This document shows, piece after piece, positions 1-8,952 of a stretch of 64,000 nt of DNA. Source of the DNA: Reyranella sp. CPCC 100927 (GTDB taxonomy: Bacteria > Pseudomonadota > Alphaproteobacteria > Reyranellales > Reyranellaceae); contig NZ_VOHA01000030.1 of NCBI RefSeq assembly GCF_007859315.1, positions 1 to 64,000 on the forward strand. Reading direction: 5' to 3'. Every line of letters starts with the position of its first letter. The stretch's first letter is position 1. The notes beneath the pieces are model-generated. The model did no database searches. It was not told the DNA's origin and worked only from the letters and a program-made list of their open reading frames with translations. Position numbers and translations under genes: made by a program.

Positions 1-1
1 G

Positions 2-2374
2 GCCGTGCGCGCAGCGCAAGGCCAGGCCGCGGCGCAGGTGCGCGACGCCCTCGCCCGCGCCGAAGCCGACCGGCTGGAGTGTGAACGGGCCCGCGCCGCC
101 GAGCGGATGGCGGCCGAGAACGAGGCCGCCAAGGTGGCCGACCTGGTGCACAAGGCGTCGGCGCGCGTGACGCGGCTGAAGGCCGAGGAGGCCGGCATCG
201 CCGCCGCGCTGCGCTCGGCCGCCGGCAGCCTGTGGCCGCCGCTGATCGACGCGCTGACCGTGGCGCCGGGCTACGAAGCGGCGCTGGGCGCCGCCTTCGG
301 CGAGGACCTCGAGGCCTCCTATGATCAAGGCGCCCCGCTCTACTGGCAGGCGCTGGGGACGATGGACGACACGCCGGTGCTACCTGAGGGCGCCGAGCCG
401 CTGACGAGCCATGTGCAGGCCCCGGCCGAACTGGCGCGGCGGCTGCAGTTCATCGGCATCGTCGGCGATGAAGAGACCGGCCATCGCCTGCATGCGCAAC
501 TGAAGGCGGGCCAGCAGCTGGTCACGCGCGACGGCGCGGTGTGGCGCTGGGACGGCTTCACGGTGAAGGCCGGTGCGCCGACCGCCGCCGCCAATCGCCT
601 GAGCCAGCGCAACAAGCTTGCCGAGGTCCGAGCCCAGCTCGACGTCGTGCAGGGCGAGCTGACCGCGGTGGAAACCAAGCACATCGCGGCGCGCGCCGCG
701 GTCGAGGCGGCGCGCCAGGCCGAGCGGCTGGTGGTCGAGCGCTCGCGCCAGTTCGGCGCCGCGCTGGTCGAGCGCGCCCGCCAGGCCGAGCGCCAGCTGG
801 TCGCGGCGGCGCAGGCCGAGGAACAGGACATCGTTGCGACGGCGCGCGAGAACGAGCGCGAGATCGTGGCGCGCATGCAGGCCGACGAGCAGACGGCCCG
901 CCGGGCACTGGCCGAGGTGCGAGCGGCAACCGCATCCATGGTCGGCCAGGCCGAGCACGCCGCCAGCGAAACGCGCGATCGCGCCGTCGACGTGGCGCGG
1001 CGCACGGCCGCCCTCACCTCGCGCCTGTCGGCGGCCGACGAGGTCGCGGCCCAGGTGGGCGGCGAGATCGCCGATCTGGAGATGCGCCGCACCTTCCGCG
1101 AGGCACGCCGGTCGTGGATCCCCGACCCGTCGTCGGATCGCCAGGAGGCCGCCGCGCTGCGGGCCCAGCTGGCCGAGTTGCGCACGGCCCTGGTCGAGCG
1201 GCAGTCCGCCTGCGATACCCTGGCGCGCGAGACCGAGCTGCGGGCGCAACGCCTGCGCCAGATCGAGTCGGACAGCCTGGGCTGGCAAGGCCGCCTCGAC
1301 GATGCGGCGCGGCAGATCGCGGCGCTCGACGAGCGGCGCGAGGCGCTGGCCGAGCATCTCGCCGAGCTCGATGCGCGGCCCGAGCAACTCGCCAGCCAGC
1401 GCTCGACCCTGGAAGACGACATCGCGACGGCAGAGGAGGAGCGCCGCACCGCGGCCGACCTTCTGGCCGAGGCCGACAACAAGCTCGAGGCGGCCGACAA
1501 GGCCCTGAAGCAGGTCGAACGTGACCTTGCCGAAGCGCGCGAGCAGCGGGTCCGCCGCGAGGGTCTGGCCGAGCAGACCGAGCGCGACCGTCACGCCGTC
1601 GTCGAGCGTATCGCCGAACGCCTGCGGCTGGTCCCGGAACAGATCCTGGAGGCGGCCGAAGCCCAGAGCCTCGAGGAGCTGCCCGACATGGCGCAGGCCG
1701 AGCGCCGGCTGGAGCGCCTGGTCAACGAGCGCGAGAGCATGGGCGCTGTCAACCTGCGCGCCGAGGAAGAGGCCGCTGAGCTCGACCAGCAAATCATCGC
1801 CATGACCGGCGAGCGCGACGACCTGACGGCCGCCATCGGCCGCCTGCGCCAGGGCATCGCCAGCCTCAACCGCGAGGGCCGCGAGCGCTTCGTGGCGGCG
1901 TTCGAGAACGTCAACCGCCACTTCCAGGAGCTGTTCACCAAGCTCTTCGGCGGTGGCCGCGCCGAACTGCGGCTGACCGAGTCGGAAGACCCGCTCGAGG
2001 CCGGCCTGGAGATCGTCGCCTCGCCGCCGGGCAAGAAGCTGCAGGTGATGTCGCTGCTGTCGGGCGGCGAGCAGGCGCTGACGGCACTGTCGCTGCTGTT
2101 CGCGGTGTTCATGACCAACCCGGCGCCGATCTGCGTGCTGGACGAGGTCGACGCACCGCTGGACGACGCCAACGTCGAGCGCTTCTGCGATCTCGTGGCC
2201 GACATCGCACAGCGCTCCGACACGCGCTTCCTGATCATCACCCACCACCGGGTAACGATGGCCAAGATGCACCGGCTCTACGGTGTCACCATGGCCGAGC
2301 GCGGCGTGTCGATCCTGGTCTCGGTCGATCTCGAGCAGGCCGACCGCGTGCTGGAAGGCACCGTCGCGGCGTAA
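2..2374 (+). CDS. smc: Chromosome segregation ATPase SMC, C-terminal part (5' end outside window)
   Basis: The open frame enters from the left edge, so only the last ~790 residues are visible. The order is coiled coil, then the globular hinge (about residues 70-200 of the visible part), then a long Ala/Glu/Arg-rich coiled coil, then the C-terminal ATPase lobe. That lobe carries the ABC signature LLSGGEQALTALSLLF, the Walker B run ICVLDEVDAPLDD and the switch sequence LIITHHR. SMC dimers bind DNA and, with ScpA/ScpB, organise and segregate the chromosome. The N-terminal Walker A lobe must lie upstream of position 1. A palindromic repeat follows the stop codon directly. Confidence 0.95.
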   Translation, partial: AVRAAQGQAAAQVRDALARAEADRLECERARAAERMAAENEAAKVADLVHKASARVTRLKAEEAGIAAALRSAAGSLWPPLIDALTVAPGYEAALGAAFGEDLEASYDQGAPLYWQALGTMDDTPVLPEGAEPLTSHVQAPAELARRLQFIGIVGDEETGHRLHAQLKAGQQLVTRDGAVWRWDGFTVKAGAPTAAANRLSQRNKLAEVRAQLDVVQGELTAVETKHIAARAAVEAARQAERLVVERSRQFGAALVERARQAERQLVAAAQAEEQDIVATARENEREIVARMQADEQTARRALAEVRAATASMVGQAEHAASETRDRAVDVARRTAALTSRLSAADEVAAQVGGEIADLEMRRTFREARRSWIPDPSSDRQEAAALRAQLAELRTALVERQSACDTLARETELRAQRLRQIESDSLGWQGRLDDAARQIAALDERREALAEHLAELDARPEQLASQRSTLEDDIATAEEERRTAADLLAEADNKLEAADKALKQVERDLAEAREQRVRREGLAEQTERDRHAVVERIAERLRLVPEQILEAAEAQSLEELPDMAQAERRLERLVNERESMGAVNLRAEEEAAELDQQIIAMTGERDDLTAAIGRLRQGIASLNREGRERFVAAFENVNRHFQELFTKLFGGGRAELRLTESEDPLEAGLEIVASPPGKKLQVMSLLSGGEQALTALSLLFAVFMTNPAPICVLDEVDAPLDDANVERFCDLVADIAQRSDTRFLIITHHRVTMAKMHRLYGVTMAERGVSILVSVDLEQADRVLEGTVAA

Positions 2375-2377
2375 TCC

Positions 2378-2419
2378 CGGGAGCGCACATGGGCGGGCCA
2401 GAGGCCCGCGCTCCCAGGG
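2378..2419. repeat. Palindromic repeat, family A, copy 1
   Basis: An inverted repeat with outer arms GGGAGCGC and GCGCTCCC around a GGGCGGGCC/GGCCCGC core. It begins three bases after the smc stop. Related copies lie at 4535-4566, 13359-13419 and 49241-49333. It could fold as an RNA hairpin behind smc. Confidence 0.75.
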
Positions 2420-2455
2420 GTGCCACCGCCTCCACGGCGTGGGGGCGGGAAGAAG

Positions 2456-3259
2456 ATGAGCACCATGACGGCTTCCCTGGATGAGTTGCCGCCGGCGTGG
2501 CGGCGGCAGCGTCTGGCGTCCCATCGCTGGTCGCAGCAGACGATCGGGCGATCGGCGGCGGCCGTGTTCCGGCTGACCGCGGACGACGGCACGGTACTGT
2601 TCGCCAAGACGGAGCCGATCGACCCGTTCGGCGAACTGACCGGCGAGGCCGAGCGCTTGCGCTGGCTCGGCGCGCAGGGCATCGCCTGTCCACGCGTGCT
2701 CGCGGCCGACAGTACCGCCGACCGGCATTGGCTGCTGATCAGCGCGCTGGGTGGCCATGACCTTGCTTCATCGCCTCACCTCTCGCCGTCGGCGATCGTG
2801 GCGCTGACCGCGACCGCCCTGCGGGGCCTGCATGCGCTCGACATTGCCCGCTGCCCGTTCGATCACCGGCTGGATCGCCGCATCGCGATGGCACGGGAGC
2901 GCGTCACCGCCTGTATCGTGGACGACAGCGATTTCGACGACGAGCGCCGGGGCAGAACGGCGACCAGCGTCTTCGAGGAGCTCATGTCACGCCGACCCGC
3001 TGCCGCCGAGGACCTGGTGGTTACACACGGCGACGCCTGCCTGCCCAACCTGATGGCCGATGCCGGCCGGTTCAGCGGATTCATCGATTGCGGGCGCCTG
3101 GGTGTCGCCGATCGCTATCAGGACATCGCGCTGGCCTGCTGGAGCATCACGTACAATCTCGGCGCGGCGTGGGTTGCGCCGTTCCTGCAGCACTACGGCC
3201 TGCCTGACGCGGACGCCGATCGCCTGGCGTACTACCGATTGCTGGACGAGTTCTTTTGA
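2456..3259 (+). CDS. Aminoglycoside-phosphotransferase-fold kinase (APH family)
   Basis: This 267-residue protein has the protein-kinase-like APH fold. Near residue 185 it shows the catalytic loop THGDACLPNL (Brenner motif HGDxxxxN), then the Mg-binding segment DCGRLGVADRYQD, both diagnostic of APH(3')-type enzymes. The N-terminal half carries FAKTEP, matching the ATP-binding lysine strand. The ATG at 2456 is chosen because GGGAAGAAG precedes it; a GTG at 2420 would put the repeat into the protein. The family phosphorylates aminoglycosides or unrelated small alcohols, so antibiotic resistance is possible but not shown. Confidence 0.85.
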   Translation: MSTMTASLDELPPAWRRQRLASHRWSQQTIGRSAAAVFRLTADDGTVLFAKTEPIDPFGELTGEAERLRWLGAQGIACPRVLAADSTADRHWLLISALGGHDLASSPHLSPSAIVALTATALRGLHALDIARCPFDHRLDRRIAMARERVTACIVDDSDFDDERRGRTATSVFEELMSRRPAAAEDLVVTHGDACLPNLMADAGRFSGFIDCGRLGVADRYQDIALACWSITYNLGAAWVAPFLQHYGLPDADADRLAYYRLLDEFF

Positions 3260-3292
3260 TGCCCTCCCCAGCGACGCTGGGGAGGAACCACA

Positions 3293-3550
3293 TTACATCC
3301 CGGTCTTGGTCGGGCCCTGGCTGTCGGTTTTGCCGGCATCGAGTGACGCCAGCGCCTTCTTGACCTCGTCCAGCAGGTTCGGCTCGCCGCCGCCCATGCC
3401 CTCCTCGGTCGCGGTCTGCAGCAGGCGCGCATCGAGTTCCCACTGCTTCAGTACGGCGATCTTCTGATCGCGCGACAGGTGTGCCGCCCGCAGCACGTCG
3501 GCGGGGCGATCGAATTCCTTGGTCGGTGTCACGGTTGCGGACTTGGCCAT
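3293..3550 (-). CDS. Small conserved-type hypothetical protein
   Basis: An 85-residue charged soluble protein with no signal peptide or membrane segment. It has a helical centre with SRDQKIAVLKQWELDAR, then a Gly-rich turn and a second helix LLDEVKKALASLD. It starts 18 nt after the stop of the universal-stress gene on the same strand, so the two are probably co-transcribed. I do not recognise a named domain. Codon use matches its neighbours. Confidence 0.7.
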   Translation of the reverse strand: MAKSATVTPTKEFDRPADVLRAAHLSRDQKIAVLKQWELDARLLQTATEEGMGGGEPNLLDEVKKALASLDAGKTDSQGPTKTGM

Positions 3551-3568
3551 CGCGCGGCTCCGGCTGTC

Positions 3569-4384
3569 TCAGTGTGAAATCAAGGTCGGCACGGTCATCG
3601 AGCGCAGCACGGTGCGCGTCGCGCCGCCGAACACGAACTCGCGCACGCGGCTGTGACCGTAGGCACCCATCACCAGCAGATCGGCCGCGTTGTCGGACAC
3701 GGCATTCAGGATGGCGGCACCGGCATCGAGATCGCCCAGCGTGGTCTGCCGCAGCTCCGCCTTGATGCCGTGATCGGCCAGGTGACTGACGGCGTCGGCG
3801 GCACCGATGTCAGTATCGCTATCGCCGGCGGTGAACAGGACGACATGCTCGGCCCGCGCCAGCAGCGGCAGGGCATCGTGCAGCGCCCGCGCCGACTCGC
3901 GCGTCCCGCGCCAGGCCACCAGTACACGCCGGCCGTACGTGTCGAAGCTGCCGGTGTGCGGCACGCACAGGACCGGTCGCCCGGAGGACAGAGCAACCTG
4001 CGCCACCGGTGCCGACATGGCGCCGTCACGCTCCTGTCCCATCACGATGATATCGGCCGTCGCGCCCGCCGCGGCGATCACCTCGCCCGCCAGTCCATTG
4101 ACGGTGCGCCAATCCCAGTTGACACGTTCCGCACGCATCGTCTGCTCGACCGCGTGATGCAACGCCTCGCTGCGCTTCTTTTCGGCATCGATTTCCTGCT
4201 GCACCAGATCCAGCGCCGGCGCGCCCATGGGTTCGCTGTAGAGACCGACCGACAGCGGTGCCTTCAAGGCATACAGCACGCGCACGCGCGCCTTGTCGGC
4301 GCGCGCCAGCGCCAGGGCCAGCGACAGGCGGTGGGAGAAGCGGTCATCCGCATCGGCATGCACCAGCAACGTGCGCAGTGTCAT
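3569..4384 (-). CDS. Universal stress protein with two tandem UspA domains
   Basis: 271 residues. Domain 1 covers about residues 1-140 (TLRTLLVHADADDR...) and domain 2 residues 145-271. The second ends with the nucleotide-binding signature GAYGHSRVREFVFGGATRT, the Gx2Gx9GS/T-type loop of ATP-binding USPs. Domain 1 has only the weaker IIVMGQERDG, so it may be structural. The ATG at 4384 is preceded by GGAGGGG. Such proteins act in the cytoplasm during stress or stasis; their clients are usually unknown. The small gene at 3293-3550 follows it. Confidence 0.9.
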   Translation of the reverse strand: MTLRTLLVHADADDRFSHRLSLALALARADKARVRVLYALKAPLSVGLYSEPMGAPALDLVQQEIDAEKKRSEALHHAVEQTMRAERVNWDWRTVNGLAGEVIAAAGATADIIVMGQERDGAMSAPVAQVALSSGRPVLCVPHTGSFDTYGRRVLVAWRGTRESARALHDALPLLARAEHVVLFTAGDSDTDIGAADAVSHLADHGIKAELRQTTLGDLDAGAAILNAVSDNAADLLVMGAYGHSRVREFVFGGATRTVLRSMTVPTLISH

Positions 4385-4534
4385 CTGACCCCTCCGGATC
4401 TCAGCGAGCACGACCTTTTGTTTTCAATTCAACGCCCGGACACGACCACGGTTCCGATCCCTTCACCTCGGGCGCAGCGAAGGGTCCGGATGGAAGCATG
4501 CTCCCGGAGCGCGCCCGGCTTGCTTTCCTCCTGA

Positions 4535-4566
4535 CATGAGCGGGCGGGACGCCCGCGCTCCCAGGG
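4535..4566. repeat. Palindromic repeat, family A, copy 2 (half element)
   Basis: GAGCGGGCGGGACGCCCGCGCTCCCAGG-type half element in the space between the CoA-transferase stop and the UspA gene. It matches the right half of the copies at 13359-13419 and 49241-49333. Confidence 0.7.
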
Positions 4567-4567
4567 G

Positions 4568-6418
4568 TCAGTCGGCGAGCACGGCGCGGACCAGGGTCCG
4601 CTGGATGCGGTCTCTAATCGTGGCGGCATCATGCAATCCCAGCCGCTCGAGGCACATGGCTTGTGACTCCGATATCGTGCCGGCGCGAAGGCCGCGCCAG
4701 AACAGGCGGCAGAGTGACGCAACGCTTGAGGATGCCGCCTTGAGCTGGGTCAGCGCCGGGATGAGACGCAGTTCGACCGGCGTGAAGTCGGTGCCGAACG
4801 GGAACGACGGCGCCAGGCCGCGCTCGCGCACCGGCGCCAGGGCGCGCTCGATCCGCGCCGGCGTGTTGTCGCGATAGGTGGCCGGGATCTGGTAGGCGGC
4901 GTCGATCTTGCCGGCGGCCTTGGCCTCGCGCAGCAGCGCTTCCTGAAAACGCGAATCGGTGACCTGCAGCATGGCCGCCACACATTCGCCGTCCGTCTTG
5001 CCGCGCAGGTCGGCAACGCCGTACTCCGTCACGATGATGTCGCGCAGATGTCGCGGGATCGTCGTGTGGCCGTAGGACCAGCGGATGTTGGAGAGCGTGC
5101 GATGGCTGTCCACCCGCGTGGCGTTCAGCGTGATGATCGAGCGCGCGTCTTCCAGCGCGAAGGCCTGGGCCACGAAATTGTACTGACCGCCGACGCCGCT
5201 CACGATGCGGCCATCCTCCAGGCCGTCGGAGACGACGGCGCCCAGCAGCGTCGCCATCATGGCGTTGTTCACGAAGCGCGCATCGACGCGCGCCCGACGC
5301 TTGCCGGCTTCGTCGCCGAAGAGTTCGTTGACGAAGCCCACCGGCGTCATGCGGATGCGGGCGCGCGCCGCGTCGGGCATCTCGCGCAGCGCCTGGTAGA
5401 ACGCCTTGGGTCCGAGGAAGAAGGCGGCGTGGACCACGGCACCGTCGACCTCGCGGCTCAGGATGCCGTGCTTCATCAGGTCGAGGAAGCCGTCGACCAG
5501 CATCTCGGTGGCGCCGTACAGGCCTGATGTGAAAGGAGCGGCCTCGAACGGTTCAGGCGGCACGGCCGACAGACGCATGACCGTGTCGCGATAGAGCGCG
5601 TTCTCGCGCTGGCGCAGGATCAGCGCCTGACACACGGCATCGCCGACCGAGCCGATGCCGATCTGCAACGTGCCGCCGTCACGGATCAGACGCGCGGCAT
5701 GGAAGCCGATCGCATATTCCGTGAGGCTGACCGCCGCCTTGGGCGGCGCGAACAGGGGGAACTGCGTTGCCGGGCTGTCGAGCATGTGGCTGAACTGCCG
5801 TGCCGGCAGATCGCCGTCGCCGATCATGAACGGCAGTTCCGCGTTGGTCTGTCCCACCAGCAGGAAGTTGGCGCGGCCGGCATCGCGTGCCGCCAGCAGG
5901 TCCAACGTGAGATCGGGATTGCAGCTCAGGCTGTAGCGCGGTTCGCCGTCGACCGTCCGCGGCGCCACCAGTTGCGCCACGACGTTGACGCCGCGGTCGA
6001 GCACGTAGCGCGCCGCATGGGTGTAGTTGGCCGAGATGTAGTCCTGCTGCGCCGCCGGCGCCGCGAGCCAGCGGCCGGCCAGCATGAAGAACTCGTTGAC
6101 CTCGATGTTGGTCGGCAAGGTACCGGCGCGCCGGCCCGGCACATAGGCAAGATCGGGATAGCCACCGAACAGCCGCTCCGTGATGGGTCCCAGGAAGCGC
6201 CGCTCCAGGTCGCTGCCGCCGCGCGGCTTCTCCAGGGTGAGCGCCGTGAAGATGCGCAGCGTGATCGACGGGTCGGCCATGGCGCGCGCGAACAGCGCGT
6301 TCACCACATGGTTGGCCTTGCCCAGCCCCAGCGGCAGCGCCAACACGATGGTCTTGCCGACGGCAGCGATGATGGCATCGGCCAGCGCCGCGGGATCTTC
6401 ATAACGGACCGGGTGCAT
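4568..6418 (-). CDS. Acetyl-CoA hydrolase/transferase family protein
   Basis: 616 residues, class I CoA-transferase type related to acetyl-CoA hydrolase and 4-hydroxybutyrate CoA-transferase. The C-terminal half shows the family runs GVGGQYNFVAQAF and YGVADLRGKTDGECV; further up are LQIGIGSVGDAV and VVHAAFFLGP. It is longer than the usual 430-500 residues because of a variable N-terminal region and a ~60-residue C-terminal helical tail. The ATG at 6418 has AAGGAG seven bases before it. The likely reaction is CoA transfer between, or hydrolysis of, acyl-CoAs; the substrate cannot be read from sequence. It is a single gene with no pathway partner beside it. Confidence 0.85.
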   Translation of the reverse strand: MHPVRYEDPAALADAIIAAVGKTIVLALPLGLGKANHVVNALFARAMADPSITLRIFTALTLEKPRGGSDLERRFLGPITERLFGGYPDLAYVPGRRAGTLPTNIEVNEFFMLAGRWLAAPAAQQDYISANYTHAARYVLDRGVNVVAQLVAPRTVDGEPRYSLSCNPDLTLDLLAARDAGRANFLLVGQTNAELPFMIGDGDLPARQFSHMLDSPATQFPLFAPPKAAVSLTEYAIGFHAARLIRDGGTLQIGIGSVGDAVCQALILRQRENALYRDTVMRLSAVPPEPFEAAPFTSGLYGATEMLVDGFLDLMKHGILSREVDGAVVHAAFFLGPKAFYQALREMPDAARARIRMTPVGFVNELFGDEAGKRRARVDARFVNNAMMATLLGAVVSDGLEDGRIVSGVGGQYNFVAQAFALEDARSIITLNATRVDSHRTLSNIRWSYGHTTIPRHLRDIIVTEYGVADLRGKTDGECVAAMLQVTDSRFQEALLREAKAAGKIDAAYQIPATYRDNTPARIERALAPVRERGLAPSFPFGTDFTPVELRLIPALTQLKAASSSVASLCRLFWRGLRAGTISESQAMCLERLGLHDAATIRDRIQRTLVRAVLAD

Positions 6419-6598
6419 GCGACTCCTTGGCGTCAATACGCGACCTCACCCCGAGGTTGGGGCCGGTGCGCGGACCATTCCGATCCCGCAGGATATCGCG
6501 GCGGGCGCTGTGCGCACCCGCATCATGGCGAGGGATGACGATAGGCCTCATATGCGGTAGCCCTGCCCCTGCTGGAAAAATACGGAAGGAGACCCGCC

Positions 6599-7222
6599 GT
6601 GCCGAATGATGCCTTGGAGAGGCTGGCGATTGCCGAGGTCGTGCAGAACTGGGCGATCTGGCGCGATGCCGGCGACTGGGAACGCTTCCGCACCGTGTGG
6701 CACGACGACGGCTGGATGACCGCCACGTGGTTCCAGGGCCCGGCCGAGACGTTCATCGAGGTCAGCCGCAGCGGCTTCGAGCGCGGCGTCAGCATCCTGC
6801 ACTTCCTCGGCGGCATCAGCGTCGATCTCAACGACCACCGCGCCACGGCGCAGACCAAGATGACGATCAGCCAGCGCGGCCTGGTCGACGGCGTGCTGGT
6901 CGATGTCGTCTGCACCGGTCGCTTCTTCGACTTCTTCGCCAAGCGCAACGGACGCTGGGCGATCGTGCGCCGCCAGCCGATCTACGAGAAGGATCGCATG
7001 GACCCGGTGAGCCCCAGCGCCACCCTGACCCTGGATGCGACGCTGCTCGACAGCTTCCCCGAAGGCTATCGCCACCTCGCCTACCTGCAGACCAAGCTGG
7101 GCTTCACCATCAAGAAGGACCTGCCGCAGTTGAAGGGCGACGTGGTGGCCGACCTCTACGCACATGGCCGCGCCTGGCTTGCCGGCGCGCCGTCGGCGTT
7201 TCCCGGTGGTGGCCCGGCCTAG
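6599..7222 (+). CDS. SnoaL/NTF2-like domain protein
   Basis: 207 residues starting at a GTG with AAGGAG eight bases upstream. The opening helices (LERLAIAEVVQNWAIWRD, then DWERFRTVWHDDGWMT) and the alternating strands after them fit the cone-shaped NTF2-like fold of the SnoaL_4 group. That fold includes small isomerases, dehydratases and non-enzymatic binding proteins, so no reaction can be assigned. It is soluble, with no signal peptide. It is divergent from the CoA-transferase gene at 4568-6418 across a 180-base gap. Confidence 0.75.
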   Translation: MPNDALERLAIAEVVQNWAIWRDAGDWERFRTVWHDDGWMTATWFQGPAETFIEVSRSGFERGVSILHFLGGISVDLNDHRATAQTKMTISQRGLVDGVLVDVVCTGRFFDFFAKRNGRWAIVRRQPIYEKDRMDPVSPSATLTLDATLLDSFPEGYRHLAYLQTKLGFTIKKDLPQLKGDVVADLYAHGRAWLAGAPSAFPGGGPA

Positions 7223-7561
7223 GCTGGCGACTCATCGCGGCAGAAAGGGCAGATACGGCCAGAAAGTCATTTCCGCTCCTGATTTCAAGGCGTTGCGAGA
7301 GGCGCTCGGCGTTGGCCAGGCGGCGGCCAGATGGGGCCAGTTACGGCCAGAAAGTCCCGGTGGTCCGACGAAGAGACGCTTCCTGGGTTCATTGGTTCGA
7401 TCACCACGAAGCTGGTCCTCCTCGCACGTACATACAACATTCTCCAATGAAGAACAAGAACAAATTGGCAACTCAATGCCCGAAACGCGAAGTGAGGCAT
7501 CGCCCATGTTTCGCCGTCTTCGGCCGCGATCTTTCAGCGATTCGACTGGGGAGTGATCGGC
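7223..7561. other. Gene-free stretch with a direct repeat and a possible HTH remnant
   Basis: No convincing complete gene. A ~20-base near-identical direct repeat (CAGATACGGCCAGAAAGTC and CAGTTACGGCCAGAAAGTC) sits at 7251-7270 and 7337-7356. Between them the plus strand can be read as FKALREALGVGQAAARWG, which resembles the start of a helix-turn-helix regulator, but it has no intact start, DNA-recognition helix or continuation. It may be a decayed regulator. Confidence 0.35.
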
Positions 7562-7981
7562 ATGGAAGCGGTGGCATCGTGGATCGTCGGCATTCTGATG
7601 CTGACATTGCCCGTCGACTGGACCGCAACGAAAGCGGCGGCATGCCGGGACGTGCCCGTGGCGCAAGCCCCGACCAAGACGATGACCCAGGAGTGCATGG
7701 CGACGTTTGCCCGCGGCGAGTCGCAACTGACAGTCATCGTGTGGACGCCCCAGGTGGCGCGCGACGGCGGCCCGATGGCATCAGCCGAAAACCTGAAGGG
7801 CAGACTTCTGGGCAAGAACGTGGTGGTGAGCCGCACGTCGCACTTCATGGGCAAGCCCCAGGAAGTGCTGGTCACGGCGCTGACGCTGGAGAACCCGCGG
7901 GCGCACGTCCTCATCCATGCCCAGAAGATCACCACCCAGGATTTTCAGGCCGTGCTCGACCGGGTGAAGCTGGCCAAGTAG
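7562..7981 (+). CDS. Hypothetical exported protein
   Basis: 139 residues. The N-terminus (MEAVASWIVGILMLTLPVDW) is hydrophobic and could be a signal sequence or anchor, although it lacks the usual positive n-region. The mature part has two cysteines (AACRDV, QECMAT) that could form a disulfide, and ends DFQAVLDRVKLAK. A GTG at 7553 is an alternative start; the ATG at 7562 is preferred for its spacing to GGGGA. I do not recognise a family. It reads toward the unknown gene at 8038. Confidence 0.6.
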   Translation: MEAVASWIVGILMLTLPVDWTATKAAACRDVPVAQAPTKTMTQECMATFARGESQLTVIVWTPQVARDGGPMASAENLKGRLLGKNVVVSRTSHFMGKPQEVLVTALTLENPRAHVLIHAQKITTQDFQAVLDRVKLAK

Positions 7982-8037
7982 GCGTCGTTCGCCCGCCCCT
8001 CGCACGGCACATCCCTCGCCTGCGCTGAGGGCGCGCC

Positions 8038-8637
8038 ATGGCCACGTACAGCGCACTGATCGTCGAGAAGGCGCGGCTGCCCGATAGCGCAACGCTATCC
8101 GACGCGATCGCCCACCATGGGGCGCGACTATCGTTTCCGAACGACTTCCGGCTCGACCGTCATCCCGGCAAATGGGTCCCCGTCAGGCTCGACGGCCGCG
8201 AAACCGGCTTCGACTACGGGATTGAGCCGCTGGAGGCGCTGATCGGCGGCGACAGCGACCTGCCGCCCCACCTGACGACGTTCGGCGATCATCTGCTGAG
8301 CTTCGAGGCCCGTGGACTCGATTCCGCAATGGCGGTAGCTCATGTGCAGTGGGCTCTGGCGGAGCGATGGCGCGCGGCAGGCTGGATCGAAGATACGCTT
8401 CTGACGTCGGATGAAATGGCCCGGGATTGCGAAGCGGTGGTGCGTACCCTGCCCGCCGCGCTGGCGCAGGCCGACGTGGCACGCCGTGCCGCCGATGCAG
8501 CCGGCGCTGCGGCAAAGCCGGCCGTATCGCTGCCCCCGCACCGCTGGCCGCGGACCTTGTTCGACAGGTTCATGATCGGGTGGTGGCTCACCTGCATCGC
8601 CGGCGCCCTGATCCTGGTCTGGTGGAAGACAGGCTGA
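8038..8637 (+). CDS. Hypothetical protein with one C-terminal membrane helix
   Basis: 199 residues. Residues 1-165 are soluble: a mixed N-terminal part (PNDFRLDRHPGKWVPVRLDG) and an Ala-rich helical part. Residues ~175-195 (FMIGWWLTCIAGALILVWW) form one clear transmembrane helix, giving a tail-anchored layout. No named domain is recognised. It starts 56 bases after the exported hypothetical gene. Confidence 0.65.
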   Translation: MATYSALIVEKARLPDSATLSDAIAHHGARLSFPNDFRLDRHPGKWVPVRLDGRETGFDYGIEPLEALIGGDSDLPPHLTTFGDHLLSFEARGLDSAMAVAHVQWALAERWRAAGWIEDTLLTSDEMARDCEAVVRTLPAALAQADVARRAADAAGAAAKPAVSLPPHRWPRTLFDRFMIGWWLTCIAGALILVWWKTG

Positions 8638-8704
8638 CGCGCCGGCACTGGCCTCTTCCGTCTCACCTCGCGGCGGTGAGTAGCCTGTGCAAGACGAGAG
8701 GAGA

Positions 8705-8732
8705 TGTGTATACTATCGATGATCACTACACA
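8705..8732. promoter_or_regulatory. Possible VapBC operator upstream of vapB
   Basis: Inverted arms TGTGTA and TACACA, separated by 16 bases with a central ATCGAT, end 16 bases before the vapB start. VapB-type antitoxins usually repress their own promoter through such palindromes, so this is a plausible autoregulation site. Confidence 0.4.
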
Positions 8733-8748
8733 TCGCGACACATCACCG

Positions 8749-8952
8749 ATGCGCACCAATATCGAGATTGATGACTCCCTGATGGCGGAAGCCCAAAAAG
8801 TTTCCGGACAAGCAACCAAGAAGCAGACGGTCGAACAGGCACTGCGCCTGATGATCAGGTTGCGGCGGCAGCAGGAAGTCGATGCATCTTTCGGGAAGTA
8901 CCGTTGGCGCGGCAATCTCGCCCAGAGCCGCAAAGGACGAGGAACCGCGTGA
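8749..8952 (+). CDS. vapB: VapB-type antitoxin
   Basis: 67 residues. The N-terminus MRTNIEIDDSLMAEA is the ribbon-helix-helix opening typical of VapB/DUF2191 antitoxins: a beta strand, then a helix that binds DNA as a dimer. The basic middle helix (LRLMIRLRRQQEV) leads to a C-terminal tail that should wrap around the toxin. Its stop overlaps the GTG start of vapC by 4 nt (GTGA), indicating translational coupling. An upstream in-frame ATG at 8704 would add a non-conserved extension and is rejected. Confidence 0.88.
   Translation: MRTNIEIDDSLMAEAQKVSGQATKKQTVEQALRLMIRLRRQQEVDASFGKYRWRGNLAQSRKGRGTA

Noticed and set aside
380-2758. A 792-codon open frame antisense to smc
   Set aside because: A GC-rich shadow: Leu/Arg/Gly/Gln-rich without any domain, opposite a gene with clear SMC motifs.
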